From Hormoscilla sp. GM7CHS1pb (GTDB lineage: Bacteria > Cyanobacteriota > Cyanobacteriia > Cyanobacteriales > Desertifilaceae): 64,000 bases of DNA. The stretch is taken from assembly GCA_014323675.1 (NCBI GenBank), contig JACONN010000003.1, forward strand, positions 186,001 to 250,000, read 5' to 3'. Numbering within the stretch: position 1 is the stretch's first letter; each line of letters opens with the position of its first letter. Made by a program: the position numbers and the translations under genes. The notes under the pieces are model-generated. The model saw only the letters and a program-made list of their open reading frames with translations. It did not search any database and was not told where the DNA came from. This document shows positions 27,116 through 37,757 of this stretch, in pieces.

Positions 27116-29187
27116 TCAAAAGAAGTTAATGAAATCATCAAGATTACTCAGGGTCAAATCAATGTCCAGTAGAGTAACCTGGGTTTCATCTCCAACTTTA
27201 ATCAGAGTATTTCCGCCCTGAAAGACGATCTGCGTTTTGGCGGAACTCCCTCCTTTTACCCTGATGGAGTCGATGCCAAGTTCAAAGTCTACGATGGTAT
27301 CGCCGCTATCCTCGCCATCATCGCCCGGCGCCGAGATAAAAGTATCGGCGCCATATCCTCCTGTGAGAGTATCCTTTCCATTTCCGCCGTAGAGGAGATC
27401 ATCTCCATTTCCGCCATAGAGGATGTCGTTGCCATAGTTTCCGTAAAGGCTGTCGTCGCCGTCGTTTCCGTAAAGCTTGTCTTGATCTCCTAAACCTGCA
27501 ATTATTTCTGCGCTGGCAGTGCCCCGGAGAATGTCCTCATGTCGAGTGCCCGTCGGGCCCAGGTCGGACGAGAACACTTTCAAATTGCTGAGGGAGAATA
27601 ACTTAGAGGGGATCGAACCGCTCAAAGAGTTGTTGTCTAGGTAGAGCGATTCCAAATTGTCCAGATTCCCTAACTGACTCGGGATGCTGCCACTCAGTTG
27701 GTTCTTGTCCAGGGAGAGCCTTTCAAATTCACCAGATTCCCTAACGTCGTCGGGATGGTGCCAGTCAGGGAGTTCTGGGACAGCCTGAGATCTATCAAAT
27801 TCACCAGATTCCCTAACGTCGTCGGGATGGTGCCAGTCAGGGGGTTGCGGAACAGGCTGAGCAATATCAAATTGTTCAGATTCCCTAAATTCGTCGGGAT
27901 GCCGCCAGTTAGTTGATTTTGGCCCAAGTTGAGCGATGTCAACTTTTTCAGATCCCCTAACTCCGTCGGGATGCCGCCAGTCAGTTGATTATTGTACAGG
28001 CTAAGCCATCCCAAATTCTCCAGATCCCCTAACTCCGTAATGATGTTGCCAGTCAGGAAGTTGTTAGACAAATTGAGCACTACCAAATTCTTCAGATTCC
28101 CTAACTCCTTCGGGATGCTGCCATCCAGTTGGTTGTTGGACAGGACGAGCCATTCCAAATTCTCCAGATTCCCTAACTCCTTCGGGATGGTGCCATCCAG
28201 TTGGTTGTTGGACAGGAAGAGACCCGTCACCCTGTTGCCACTTACCCTCACCCCATGCCAACCAGCAACAATAGAAGCTTTGGGGGGAGTTTTGCTCTTG
28301 AAATCCCAGTCAACCCAGCCTCGATTTTTCTTCCAATCAGCCCCACCCGTGCCTTCATATAGAGCTTTCATGGGCTGATAATCCTTGCTATCCAATAGGT
28401 CTTCATTAACATCCTTGACATTAATAGTGAAGATCTCCGAGTAACTCAGCCCAGCAGTTGAGGTAGTTTGGACGCGGATGCTGTAACTCGACTGAGTTTC
28501 AAAGTCTGGGGAACTGTTGATTTGCAGTTCGTCCCCGTCAATGGTGAAGGCAGCGTTATCCGTATCTCCTGCACCCGCTACCAACTGGTAGGTAAAGGTA
28601 TCTTCATTGTTGGGGTCGGTAATGGAGAAAGTCCCCACTACTGCACCCTCATCCGAGTTTTCGGAGATGCTGCTGTCAGAGAGCTCTATATCGAGACTCT
28701 TGTTTTTGAAATAGATGATCTTGCCGTCGGAGTTTCCCACCAAAAGATCTAGAAGCCCGTCGCCATCAAGATCGGCTAAGGTGGGGCTGCTATCAAACCC
28801 TACATCTGCGAGCCCAAAGGGGTTGATTTGGACTCTCCCGAAGGCGGTACTGCTAGCAGTACCCTGGTTTTCCTGATATATGATCAAGCCATGATATTCT
28901 CCCAGAAAAAAATCTAGATCTCCGTCGCCATCAATATCGGCAAACGTGGGTTTGCTAGAATAGTTTACAGCTGTGAGCCCAAAACGATTGTTTTTGGGTG
29001 TCCCGAAGGTGGGAGCGCTAGCAGTACCCTTGTTTTTGAAATAGATGATCTTGCCGTTCTTGTTTCCCAGAAAAAGATCTAGATCCCCGTCGCCATCAAT
29101 ATCAGCCAAAGTGGGGCTGCTATATTGCCCTACATTTCTGAGCCCAAAGGGGTTGTATTGGAGTGTCCCGAAGGTTACTGTTGACAT
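27116..29187 (-). pseudogene. Secreted-type VCBS/LRR/RTX protein with a one-base frameshift
   Basis: From the ATG at 29187 (good GGAG upstream) the protein has three VCBS/FG-GAP-like repeats (PTLADIDGDGDLDLFLGN type), a cadherin-like segment (SISENSDEGAVVGTFSITDPN), then about eight plant-type leucine-rich repeats (NNQLDGTIPKELGNLENLEWL). At ~27717-27721 a missing base breaks LGNLVNLKG(L)SLDKNQLSGSIP; the second frame (27116-27655) adds two more repeats and three RTX GGxGxDxLxGG nonapeptide-type motifs (GLGDQDKLYGNDGDDSLYGN, GGNGKDTLTGGYGADTF) and a C-terminal secretion-like tail. The type I export signal would be lost without the second frame, so the frameshift matters. Confidence 0.88.
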
Positions 29188-29682
29188 TATCTTTCTCCTT
29201 TTTTGGTTAGATTGGTTTCTTTTCAGTTTCTGATTCTTGAGCAGAGGTGCTGGTGTAATACCAGCCCGACTGTCGTCATATCCAACTATAGATTATCCAT
29301 TTAGACTTTTTTGTAGTCTCTGATACATAAATTACTTTTTTGGGATTTTGATTTTTTATGATAACTATAAGCTATGCTAATTATAAGCTGTCACGCATCT
29401 AAGCTGCATGTTGGGGCTGAGGCAACCCACGACTCGTGTCCGAGAGCACCCACCCCTAACCCTCAGCTACTCTGCGAGCAATAACCGAGCAGACTGCAAG
29501 CAATAACCTTGCAGCTTGCGGTCGGAAGTTGGGTACTCTACCACCAACTCTCCTAACCCCCAACCCCCAACCCCCAACCCAGTAGATGTAGAATCAGAAG
29601 AAAACTCCTTCCAGGAACTTGCTGTTCCTGAAAATTGCAACTATAATTAACCTTGGTTTGTCTGTCATGATTAGGAGGTAAA

Positions 29683-31488
29683 ATGGTACAGCAAGCAGAT
29701 AATGATCGATTAAGAGAGGCTTTGAGTCATTACAAAGCCGGACGTCTGGATAAAGCGAGGGCTGTTTATTTGGCGATGCTTTCCCAGCAGCCAGAATTAG
29801 TCGAGGCTATGCGGATGCTGGGAATTATTGCTTATCAGACGCAGGAATACGATCGGGCGATCAACTATTTCCAACAGGTGATCTCCATAAAGCCAGATTG
29901 GCCTGAGACTTATAATAATCTGGGGGCTTGCTTCTGGGAACAGGGGAAAATAGAACAGGCGATCGCTGCCTACAAACAGGCGATCGCAGTGAAGCCTGAT
30001 TATTTCGATGCTTATGATAACCTGGTTGTGGCCCTGGAAAAACAGGGAAAAAGATTAGAGGCGATCGAGCTGCTGATCCGGAATGGCGCGGCCCATGAAA
30101 AATTGGCGGCGATGCTGAAGAAGGAAAAGCGTTATCAAGAGGCGAGCGCTCATTACCAACAGGCGCTCGCCTGCTACGAAAAGGTCATTAGCATTGACCC
30201 CAAATGTGCGGATGCTTACTATAATGCAGCCAAAATTATGGAAAAGCCAAACCGCAGAGAAGAGGCGATCGCCTATTGTAAAAAAGCCATTGCCATTAAA
30301 CCAAAGGCGAAATTTTACAATCAGTTGGGTAACTGCTATCAAAGATGGGGGAACTTAGCAGAGGCGATCGCATGCTACCAAAAGGCGATCGCCCTGAAAC
30401 CAGACTTTGCCGATGCCTACAGCAACCTGGGTGTTGCCCTGCAAGAACAACTGAAATTACAAGAGGCGATGAGCTATTTCCGCCATGCTATTGCCTTAAA
30501 GCCAGATCAAGCAGAGACCCACTTAAATCTGGGAATGTGTTTGTTATCATTGCAGGACTTTCAGCAAGGATTTGTAGAATATGAATGGCGCTGGCGCCTA
30601 AAAGCACAGCCTCCGACCCCGGAACAAATCTTGGGAAAACCTCTTTGGGATGGTTCGCCACTGGCAGGAAAAACTATTCTCCTACATACAGAACAGGGAT
30701 ACGGGGACGCTATCCAGTTCGTCCGTTACGCGCCCTTAGTAGCCCAGCGGGGTGCTGGTAAAGTAATTTTGGAAACCAATCGGGCTCTCAGGCGCTTGTT
30801 TACTACGGTCTCTGGGATTCAAGAGGTGGTAGTCAAGGGCGAACCATTACCAGCCTTTGACCTGCAAGTCCCCCTAATGAGTCTCCCCCGCATCCTGGGT
30901 ACGACTATAGAAACTATTCCGGCTCGAATACCCTATTTGTACGCTGAAGAGAAGGACGCCGCGGTGCCTGGAGCGTTGCCGCGTCCTTCAGGACAAGAGC
31001 ACGCGGAAGGCGCCGTCAAGTACAGTGAATTACTACGAACGGAAGGAGAGGTAAAAGTCGGCATTGTGTGGGCTGCTAAAAGTCATGCAGCTAGCAAGCG
31101 GTCTTGTCCAGTTTCCCTATTTCTGGAACTGTCCCAGATCCCATGGGTTTCTCTTTATAGTCTGCAAAAGGAACATACAGATATCCTGGATGGGGCACCT
31201 ATACAGGATTTAAGAGAGCTGTTGCATGATTTCGCTGATACTGCTGCCGTTATCTCACAATTAGACTTAGTTATATCTGTAGATACATCAGTTGCCCATT
31301 TAGCAGGTGCTTTAGGAAAACCTGTCTGGGTGCTGCTACCTTTTTCTCCTGACTGGCGCTGGTTGCTCGATCGATCGGATAGCCCCTGGTATCCGACAAT
31401 GCGGCTATTTCGTCAAGCAAAACCGGGAGACTGGCAGACGGTGTTTGCCCAGGTTAAGGCAGCATTAACTGTCCCGGGTGAGTTGTGA
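29683..31488 (+). CDS. TPR protein with glycosyltransferase 9-like C-terminus
   Basis: The protein has 601 residues, with TTAGGAGGTAAA before the ATG. About eight TPR units fill residues ~1-290 (e.g. EQAIAAYKQAIAVKPDYFDAYDNL). The rest, GKPLWDGSPLAGKTILLHTEQGYGDAIQFVRYAP to VISVDTSVAHLAGALGKPVWVLLP, has the HTEQGxGDxIQFxRY and DTSVAHLAGALGKPVW signatures of cyanobacterial GT9-like TPR proteins. It may glycosylate surface or pilin-type proteins, as paralogues are suggested to do; that is inferred. It shares ~100 upstream bases with the broken copy at 10660. A GCGGTG..CCGCGTCC repeat-like insertion is read in frame at ~30955-31010. Confidence 0.85.
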   Translation: MVQQADNDRLREALSHYKAGRLDKARAVYLAMLSQQPELVEAMRMLGIIAYQTQEYDRAINYFQQVISIKPDWPETYNNLGACFWEQGKIEQAIAAYKQAIAVKPDYFDAYDNLVVALEKQGKRLEAIELLIRNGAAHEKLAAMLKKEKRYQEASAHYQQALACYEKVISIDPKCADAYYNAAKIMEKPNRREEAIAYCKKAIAIKPKAKFYNQLGNCYQRWGNLAEAIACYQKAIALKPDFADAYSNLGVALQEQLKLQEAMSYFRHAIALKPDQAETHLNLGMCLLSLQDFQQGFVEYEWRWRLKAQPPTPEQILGKPLWDGSPLAGKTILLHTEQGYGDAIQFVRYAPLVAQRGAGKVILETNRALRRLFTTVSGIQEVVVKGEPLPAFDLQVPLMSLPRILGTTIETIPARIPYLYAEEKDAAVPGALPRPSGQEHAEGAVKYSELLRTEGEVKVGIVWAAKSHAASKRSCPVSLFLELSQIPWVSLYSLQKEHTDILDGAPIQDLRELLHDFADTAAVISQLDLVISVDTSVAHLAGALGKPVWVLLPFSPDWRWLLDRSDSPWYPTMRLFRQAKPGDWQTVFAQVKAALTVPGEL

Positions 31489-31595
31489 GAGCAACAACCA
31501 AAAATTCCGGTAATTTCCATCGTCGAGGTTGAGAATAGGAAGAAAAGAGGTTAACATCGGACTGGCAGTTTCTCACTTTTTGGCCTTGGGCCTGT

Positions 31596-32075
31596 CCTAA
31601 GAAGCCAAAGCCTGGGGTAATGCTTGGGATATGCTGACGTAGGACGGATATGGCGGGAAGTTAAGGGAAATAGTAATCCCAAAATGGTAAGGAACCGGGC
31701 GTCTAAGTAAGTCACCTGCCGTTCTTGAATGGTAAGAGCCAAAAGGGCGCTAAGGTATACATGGTGGATGAAGTCCTAGGCCAGGTAATAAAGTACAGGG
31801 CTCTAGATATAGCCAAATGTTAGTAAAGATTGCATTAATGGGTTAAGCCTTTCGCCCGCACTCACCCCCCGGTGCCAGGCATCAAGTAGTCTGCTGTAAA
31901 GCACAACCACGTAAGGGCAAAATTTCATGAGACAAGGACAGGAAAGGGCAACCTAACCAATGTCTACCCATGACAAAGGGTCCGTCAACCAGTAGCCTCC
32001 TGCGGTGAAAGTCGCAAGTCCGGTTTTGAAAGGGAGGATTGAGGGGTGACCCTCAGTTCGACCCCATCCAATAAG
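31596..32075 (+). ncRNA. Group II intron, ORF-less copy 2 (decayed)
   Basis: It is identical to copy 1 over ~31611-31830, and the 3' part is diverged. Domain V at ~31993-32026 keeps the GAAA loop and TCCGGTT, but the opposite strand reads AGCCTCC instead of AGCCGGA, breaking the pairing, so the copy is probably inactive. The 5' end is truncated and abuts the GGCCTTGGGCCTGT word shared with ~10540. There is no ORF. Confidence 0.65.
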
Positions 32076-32235
32076 CTCAGAGCACCCGAGCACCCAAGGA
32101 GGGAGCTTTGAGAGGCGAGAAGGGAGCTCTCAGAGAGGTGCTCGCTCTCAGAAGGGAGCGGGAAACTCGCGCTATACCCCAAAATGTTTGCACGTTTGCA
32201 CAAATGATGCGCGACTTGCTATAGGACAGGGGAAA

Positions 32236-32370
32236 GTGCAAGTGAAACGGATAGAATTCAGCGACGGTGGTGTTCCAGTAGTGATTGTGTCAGAAAATGG
32301 TCAAGAGGTAGTTAAAATGGTGGGCAGCAGCAGCAATACAATAGCAGTGAGTTTCGGCTGGACGAATTGA
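32236..32370 (+). CDS. Possible small protein (44 residues)
   Basis: The GTG at 32236 follows AGGACAGGGGAAA. The product MQVKRIEFSDGGVPVVIVSE... has a hydrophobic strand-like middle and ends SNTIAVSFGWTN. It looks like a short conserved type rather than random sequence, but I cannot name it. It lies 24 bases before the next gene and may be cotranscribed with it. Confidence 0.4.
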   Translation: MQVKRIEFSDGGVPVVIVSENGQEVVKMVGSSSNTIAVSFGWTN

Positions 32371-32394
32371 AGTAGATAGGGAGATCGGCAGAGG

Positions 32395-32880
32395 ATGGTT
32401 GAGCAAAATAAGATGTCAGCTTTGAGCTATAAAGGACTGTACAGTTGCCCGGTTTGTCGCCAAGGGGAGATATCATGTTTACCATTAATGGAGGCATTTG
32501 CTTGTAACTTTTGCCGCCATATTTTCACAGCGGACCTAGAAAAGCAATGGATACAACTGGCAGATAGCTCCCAACCGTTAAGTTGGCGCTGGAATGGTAG
32601 CAAGTGGGTGGCCACATACCGCTCCCATGTAGATATGACCTGGGAAATTTGGCTGGTGGCGATCGCCTTAGTGCTGTTGCCGCCCAGCTTAATTTGGCTA
32701 GGATACCACATCTTTCCCCCCGAAACTGGCAGTAAGGGATATTGGTTTCCTCCCCTCTGGACATTATTGAGCTTTTTGAGTCATTTAGCTTTTGTCAGCT
32801 GGCTGATAGTAGAATATTATCAGTTACCGATTTATGTATCCTTGCGGGTGAGGCTGCGACAGCTATTGGGACGTCCTTGA
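32395..32880 (+). CDS. Zinc-ribbon membrane protein, conserved in cyanobacteria
   Basis: The protein has 161 residues. An N-terminal C-x2-C / C-x2-C ribbon (YSCPVCRQGEISCLPLMEAFACNFCRHIF) is followed by two predicted membrane helices (~WEIWLVAIALVLLPPSLIWLG and PLWTLLSFLSHLAFVSWLIV). The function is not known. AGAGGATGG lies around the ATG at 32395. It looks intact. Confidence 0.7.
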   Translation: MVEQNKMSALSYKGLYSCPVCRQGEISCLPLMEAFACNFCRHIFTADLEKQWIQLADSSQPLSWRWNGSKWVATYRSHVDMTWEIWLVAIALVLLPPSLIWLGYHIFPPETGSKGYWFPPLWTLLSFLSHLAFVSWLIVEYYQLPIYVSLRVRLRQLLGRP

Positions 32881-32914
32881 TGGCAATGAAAAATTAGCAA
32901 TTAAAAATTAAAAT

Positions 32915-35213
32915 TTACTCAAAGCGTTGGCGATCGCTAGACCAACGTAGGAGGCTGTAAGAGTTACCGACCTCGACGATCAGACCAGGAGTGCCACGAT
33001 CGCCTAAGTCAGCGATCGCGATCAAAGTCTTTGACTGCGAAGGCTGAAATTCACTGTAAAGTATAGCAGTAGCAGTGCGATCGAAAATTACAGTCCGAGG
33101 ACCAGTTTGAGTATTTCCATTCAAAGAAGCAAAAACTTGTGCAGAGAGCGTCAAGACGATTTCAGGCTGGCGATCGCCGGTCAAATCAACCAGTTGCACG
33201 AGGGAGTTGCCGAGAACGAGGGGAAAAACATTGGCAGAGGCTTCATAGGGAAGCAGTTGACTGAGAGTAGGAGGTGCCATAGCGATGGTCAAGGATCCGG
33301 CTGCTTGCAACTCGGGCCATAACTGATGTAAAAGAGCCCTCGCTAACTGGGGGCGCGATCGGCTGAGATCGGCAAGAGTAATCACTTGTGGGTCCAACCA
33401 TTCCAGAGCTTTGGCCGTGAAAGCTAGGGGTGTGGGAGCAGTCAATAGGGTGTCATCGGGTAAAGCCTGGCCAGCAGCCAATAAGCGCAGGACGCCTTTT
33501 TTCCAACTGCACGGCCTTGACAGTAGCTACAATAGTTTTCTGTCTGGCCCCTGAGGTCCAGAAAGTGAGCTCGATCTGGGGGTCAAGATCTAAACCCAGC
33601 AGATGCCAAAGTCTGGCGCCACTAGAACTATCAGCCAGCCGATCGGAAAAGGGGGTTCTGAGCCAACGTTGACCGTTATGAAAACCAGCCACCCGCACCT
33701 GATACCAGACTTGAGAACTGTCTAATTTGAGAGTATCCTGGGCAGTGGGTAGCAACCAATCTTTCTTACTCAGCTCGTCTTTTGGTTCCACTGAGGCCAC
33801 AATGCGGCTGACATGAGGCACAGATGATTTCCAGAGAGCATTGTCCAGTTGCTGAAGTAATTTCTCAATTTGTTGATGGTTAATTGACCCTCTAGTCGGC
33901 TGTTTTTCGAGCCAAGCGCTGCCGCCGTGGAGTCCATCTTTGGCCGTGCGAATCAGGGCCCCCCAAGCGATCGCGTCGGACTGAGTAGATGTTACCCGCA
34001 GGGCTGCCTTGATCCGGTTCCACAAACTGTCAGAATCGGTTTTGAGCAACTGCGCGATCTCCCGTTGGTTATGGGGCTTCTGGAAAATCTGCAAAGCTGA
34101 CTGCCAGCGACCGTCAATAATCTGGGTGAGGACTTGCTGGCTAGGAGATGCCCAAGATTTGTTAGCTTGGGACTGACTTACCTGGGAGTGCATGCGAATT
34201 AAGTCTAACTGAGCTTGGGCTCCTGGGGACCAATCTGGCGATCGGGTCAGAGGTTGCAACATTTCCAGAGCTGGCGTCCACAGACCACTGCGAGCTAGAA
34301 TTAGGGCATTTTGGTAGTTCTTTAAGGCCAGATCGGCCCGCGGACGGTCCGAAAAATCGAAAGGCGTCAAAGCAATTTCTACGAGCGCCACAGGTGCTAG
34401 TCGCTCTTGACGGGGCTGGATCTGGTAAATCTTGAATTTGGGCTCAAAACCAACGGTTTGATTGACAATCAACTCCAGAGTGCGATCGCCCGCCGTTACC
34501 TTACGCCAGATAGCAGGTTCTCCGGCAGGGCTAGCCCACTGGAGCATCTGCACCAGGTTAGTTTCCCTGGGGTTGTAGTATAGTACATTTCCATAGGCGA
34601 TCGCCCCATCCCCGGTTCTCTGTCGTCCCGTGAGATGGAGCCACCGTCCCAGACCCTGCATTTCTGGCTGTGGTGAGGGCAGTTCTACTGATGTCAGTTG
34701 CAGCTGACCAGAAGATGCGAGCTCGACCGATCGGTCATCAAGGGGAGTATCAAGCTCTTCATGGGAGTAAGATACCGACATTTGGCTAACTAGCTGATAG
34801 TAAGCCCCCGCAGTGGAAAAATACTTGGGAGTGTCCACGCGCCTGTAGACTCTCAGCTGGCTAATATACTCGCAGTCAGTCTGACAATTTGGCCGTTTGC
34901 TATGTACTGGCAGCAGCAAATCCCGTACCGTGCCGGAAAAATCGGCAGTGTTTAACTCCAGGCTGTCTCCTGGTATCATGCCCATGCGCTCCACTAAGCC
35001 GCGAATTTCCGGCAGAGTGCGCATGGTTTGGCGGTCAGTTACTAAGGTTTTGGTTTGTTGAGGCAAAATTTGATGCAGCCAGACTATTCCATCGGGATCC
35101 ACGATCAGTTGGATCGCTAACCAAAGCCCAGCCGCGATCGCGCTAGCACTACTGGCCAAGAGTAATATTGCCAGGAAGGACGCGCCTTTATTACGAGACT
35201 GAGACTGTGACAT
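32915..35213 (-). pseudogene. Large cyanobacterial hypothetical protein with frameshift
   Basis: From the ATG at 35213 there is an N-terminal membrane anchor (FLAILLLASSASAIAAGLWLA), a long soluble region and the frame to 33453. A run of six T (plus strand, 33497-33502; A in the message) shifts the frame; reading five instead would continue LEKGVLRLLAAGQALPDD into 32915-33481. The second part repeats the conserved style LTGDRQPEIVLTLSAQVFASL of VCBS-like or periplasmic proteins. I know similar proteins only as conserved hypotheticals. The palindromic repeat at 34331-34360 is read as DFSDRPRADL. Homopolymer slippage or a read error could explain the break. Confidence 0.75.
34331..34360 (+). 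repeat. Palindromic repeat inside a gene (copy of 6201-6230)
   Basis: The core CGGCCCGCGGACGGTCCG followed by AAAAATCG differs from the rbcX copy at two symmetric positions. It is translated in frame as DFSDRPRADL on the minus strand. Confidence 0.8.
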
Positions 35214-35547
35214 CGTTAATTGCTAATTTTTGATGTTTCTTCTGCCTAGGATGAGAGTAGGACTTGCTCACCTGCTCGTTCCCAAGTATACTCTCGTTCA
35301 ACGAACTCTCGCGCGTTCTTCGACAGGCGCTTGCGCAGGGCTGAAGTTACTGTTTGCTGGGGTTTACCGGTTACCGGTCACCCCTCTAGCTGTCACCCCG
35401 TGCTGAATTGCCGGTGACTGCCATACAAACGCGCAGGAGACACCGGCCGTGCAGCCGCTCGACTCTCAGTAATCCCAAGTTTAGCAGCACGGGGCTGATG
35501 GAAGGCAGTAGATTTGTTATAGTCAACTAAAGCATAAGGAGGTCAAT
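35214..35547. promoter_or_regulatory. Region before the twin-ATPase locus
   Basis: 334 bases without a gene, with a short GGTTACCGGT-type inverted repeat near 35370 and a CGTTCCCAAG word. GCATAAGGAGGTCAATATG gives a strong ribosome binding site for the ATPase at 35548. The promoter is not identified. Confidence 0.4.
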
Positions 35548-37641
35548 ATGCCATCGATAGATGAGATTATTAAACAGGCAGATAACCCGTTTGATAAATA
35601 TGTTACGGGGAACTTTTGTGGAGAAGAACAGAACCAAACCCCCATCGTTGAATCAATTCATCAACAGGAACTTCTCTTAATAGCAAAAGTTATCGATTGG
35701 GTAGGGAAAGACCATCGCCCGCGCACGGTAATGCTAGCTGGAGATTCCGGTATGGGCAAGAGTTATCTATTAAACCGCCTCAAGCAGATGTGCGGCAACA
35801 AAGCATTTTTTGCCTACATCGATCCCTGGGCAGATAGCAACTACATCTGGCGTCATACCCTGCGCTATACCGTTGATAGCCTGATGCAGGAACCAGAAAA
35901 CCAACAAGAGTCTCAGTTGCTCATCATGCTGAAAAATATATCAGCTTTCCCAGAGGGTAACATGGGGTCGCGGCAACAATTTATCAATAAAATGAGAGCA
36001 ACCTATCGCTCGGGAATTTACAACGGAAAAAGTTTTTTTGGCGTGTTATATGACCTGAACAATCCCGAACTGAACATCACGGCCTCTGACTGGTTGCGAG
36101 GAGATGACCTAGATGAAGAGGATCTTAACTCTTTGGGAGTAAAAAGGGCTATTGATAGTGAAGATGCGGCCCAAAAAATTATGAGAAATTTGGGCATAAT
36201 TTCCCCAAGACCAATAGTGCTGTGTTTTGACCAACTCGATAATATCCCCCGCCGGCAAAATAGCGAATTCCTAGATATTCAAGCTTTGTTTAATGTTAAC
36301 TCTAGCCTTCACACTTACTCGCGCAACTTTATGGCGATCGTTAGTATCATTATGCAGACTTGGAAACGCAAGATGCATGTTGAAGTTCAATCTGCTGACC
36401 AAGCTAGGATTAATGTAGTGGTTCGCCTAAAGCCGATCTCTCTAGATCGAGCAGAAGAACTTTGGGCCAGCAGACTATATCCTCTCCACCAGCAAGCTAA
36501 CCCTCAACCCCCTTCGCCCATTTATCCCTTAACTCGGCAATGGCTGGAAGAAAAAATCCCCCAGGGCAAAACTACTCCCCGCTATGCGCTGATGGAGGGA
36601 CGTAAGCTAATCGAAGAGTATAAAGAAACTCTAGTTATTGCTTCACCCAAAGTTACCCAGCAGAGGCTCGGTCGCGCCAAACCTGCTGTAGAGCAAGACT
36701 TCCAGCCAGCGACGAGGCCCGAACCGACTGTAAAAGCAGACTTCCAGGCAGCTTTAGTGCGGGCATGGGACCATGAATTCCAGAAGAATTCCCAAAAAAT
36801 TACCCGCATTCGACATTACGATGGTCCGGAACTGATAAATATGTTGCAATTGGCTCTCAAAACTTTGGAAATCAAGGGTATTAAGCCTAAACTTCTGTCG
36901 AGTAGCGCTACATTTGCCAGTTGTTCCCTTAGTTATCAACCGCCCGATCGACAGGGACGGGTAGGATTAGTCTGGGGGGAAAATCCACATATGGCTAGCT
37001 TTTCCTATATGATGAAGGCTTGCGAGCAAGCAATTCAGAAAAATCTCTGTCAAGCTCTGTACTTGATTAGAAGTGAAGGAGTGGGTAAACCTAACCAGAA
37101 GGGGAATAAAATATATCAGCAAATATTCGCGGGTTCTCCCCATCGTCACATTAAATCGGATCTGAACTCGGTATTGTACCTGGCAACATACTATAATCTA
37201 GTGAAGAAAGCTCGCTCTAGAGAGTTAGTAGTTGCCGATCGAGTTCTGACCCTAGAATATTTAGAGAAACTGATCCGTGACTCTCAGATTCTGCATAACT
37301 GTCCTTTGTTGCAAAAATTGGGGATTGCGGTTCTCCCGGTACCGGAAGTTTCCAGAAGGGACGATGACGAGCAAAATGCCGAATATCAAAGGGATGATAT
37401 CGGACAGGAAGTCAAATATTTTGTGTTGGATATAGTCACCAACAAGCATCAGTTGATCGGGCGTAATACCCTGATTGAAAATGCTTGCAGTCAGTTTCCC
37501 CAGGTGAAGTCAGCGGAAGTTGAGCAAGTGATTCAGCAGCTAGTAGAAGAAAATATCGTGCGAATTGTCAACCCCAAGGCTCCACTAGAACAACAATTAA
37601 TCTGTTGGGTGGTGCCTGATGCTACCGGTAGGGTAGAATAG
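35548..37641 (+). CDS. AAA ATPase A of the twin-ATPase/nuclease locus
   Basis: The protein has 697 residues. MPSIDEIIKQADNPFDKYVTG is shared with ATPase B. Walker A GDSGMGKS at ~65-72 and Walker B IVLCFDQLD at ~223-231 give an ORC/STAND-like AAA fold with an aspartate-type Walker B (D-Q-L-D, not D-E). A proline/charged linker (~385-420) leads to a C-terminal region (RVGLVWGENPHMASFSYMMKACE, ALYLIRSEGVG) with a strand/helix pattern that could be a restriction-like or DNA-binding fold; this is unproven. The end (QLVEENIVRIVNP) looks like a winged helix. It is about 50% identical by eye to 38636-40603, and is the first gene of a same-strand series. Confidence 0.75.
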   Translation: MPSIDEIIKQADNPFDKYVTGNFCGEEQNQTPIVESIHQQELLLIAKVIDWVGKDHRPRTVMLAGDSGMGKSYLLNRLKQMCGNKAFFAYIDPWADSNYIWRHTLRYTVDSLMQEPENQQESQLLIMLKNISAFPEGNMGSRQQFINKMRATYRSGIYNGKSFFGVLYDLNNPELNITASDWLRGDDLDEEDLNSLGVKRAIDSEDAAQKIMRNLGIISPRPIVLCFDQLDNIPRRQNSEFLDIQALFNVNSSLHTYSRNFMAIVSIIMQTWKRKMHVEVQSADQARINVVVRLKPISLDRAEELWASRLYPLHQQANPQPPSPIYPLTRQWLEEKIPQGKTTPRYALMEGRKLIEEYKETLVIASPKVTQQRLGRAKPAVEQDFQPATRPEPTVKADFQAALVRAWDHEFQKNSQKITRIRHYDGPELINMLQLALKTLEIKGIKPKLLSSSATFASCSLSYQPPDRQGRVGLVWGENPHMASFSYMMKACEQAIQKNLCQALYLIRSEGVGKPNQKGNKIYQQIFAGSPHRHIKSDLNSVLYLATYYNLVKKARSRELVVADRVLTLEYLEKLIRDSQILHNCPLLQKLGIAVLPVPEVSRRDDDEQNAEYQRDDIGQEVKYFVLDIVTNKHQLIGRNTLIENACSQFPQVKSAEVEQVIQQLVEENIVRIVNPKAPLEQQLICWVVPDATGRVE

Positions 37642-37757
37642 TTTGCTCGCTCTTGCAGGATCTGGTTAATTAGACTTGGGTAATAGTCGTATGTTACTGT
37701 AGGATATTGTCATCCAGGCTAGATGGATTATTTTAATTACAAGGCAAGGGCGATCGC

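Noticed and set aside
27698..28378. Plus-strand frames across the LRR gene
   Set aside because: They mirror the leucine-rich repeats of the minus-strand gene and have no independent features.
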